Source: CAKUFA01 sp963646285
Lineage (GTDB): Bacteria; Bacillota; Clostridia; Christensenellales; Aristaeellaceae
Length of the DNA: 47,852 nt
Reading direction: 5' to 3'
Assembly: GCA_963646285.1 (NCBI GenBank)
Contig: CAVIWF010000014.1
Coordinates: 1-47,852, forward strand
Made by a program: the position numbers and the translations under genes. The notes beneath the pieces are model-generated. The model did no database searches. It had not been told where the DNA came from and was given only the letters and a program-made list of their open reading frames with translations. Positions within the stretch are counted from its first letter, which is position 1. Each line of letters starts with the position of its first letter. Shown here in pieces: positions 47,843-47,852 of this stretch.

Positions 47843-47852
47843 ACATGTGCGG

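Overview
The window reads as a stretch of a moderately GC-rich, anaerobic, gut-type Clostridia (Firmicutes) genome. The signs are strong GGAGG ribosome-binding sites, many near-consensus TTGACA/TATAAT promoters, Firmicutes-type families (DUF1836, FadR-type GntR and ROK regulators, NusG_II and Gx membrane proteins), flavin and Fe-S redox proteins, and no oxygen-dependent enzymes. The sequence has one 10-N gap (10546-10555). Both that gap and the right-hand end of the window touch copies of the same 63-bp interspersed repeat. The exact lineage cannot be fixed from the sequence.

Region by region. 0-6.7 kb (minus): an FMN-binding coiled-coil membrane protein, a second coiled-coil membrane protein, uvrA, a DUF362 Fe-S protein and a P-loop kinase. 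6.9-12.7 kb (plus): a MerR regulator, a secreted flavoprotein reductase with two FMN-binding domains, then a NusG_II protein, a Gx/EetB-like membrane protein and a small secreted or lipoprotein. 12.7-18.9 kb: an SGNH esterase, a DUF1836 regulator, and a seven-gene minus-strand operon (Fe-alcohol dehydrogenase, DUF218, RadC, DUF218, RsmG, Pth2, nitroreductase). 19.4-29.0 kb (plus): a visibly more AT-rich nine-gene operon for uptake and breakdown of a mannose-containing glycan (ROK repressor, sugar ABC importer, Rpe/AlsE-like epimerase, six-hairpin glycosidase, ROK kinase, mannose-6-P isomerase, GH125). 29.0-31.5 kb (minus): a NapH-like Fe-S membrane protein and a TGS-type nucleoside kinase, followed by a decayed IS630 transposase end. 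31.8-46.8 kb: a sialic-acid (N-acetylneuraminate) locus arranged as two divergent operons around a FadR-type regulator. The minus arm carries a MalEFG-type ABC importer, an SGNH esterase, NanE, a ROK kinase (NanK) and a complete peptide-type (Sat/Dpp-like) ABC importer. The plus arm carries the regulator, NanA and two CE7-type esterases. 46.9-47.8 kb: tRNA-Ser(CGA), a TetR regulator and the second repeat copy.

How the parts work together. In the nan locus, esterases would strip O-acetyl groups, the ABC importers take up sialic acid, NanA splits it to ManNAc and pyruvate, the ROK kinase phosphorylates ManNAc and NanE converts ManNAc-6-P to GlcNAc-6-P; nagA and nagB are not in the window. The flavin and Fe-S proteins (FMN-coiled-coil, twin-FMN reductase, NusG_II, Gx, NapH-like) together look like parts of an extracytosolic flavin-based anaerobic respiration.

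The most unusual object is the substrate-binding protein at 35818-37401. It is a family-5 (DppA/SatA-type) binding protein whose halves are in swapped order: signal peptide, canonical C-terminal half, canonical N-terminal half. It appears to be a natural circular permutant cut at the hinge, sitting in an otherwise complete importer inside the sialic-acid operon. Other points of interest are a 19-bp-spacer MerR-type promoter in front of the flavoprotein reductase, paired FadR-type operators between the divergent nan promoters, and a possible attenuator with an RBS-masking alternative hairpin.
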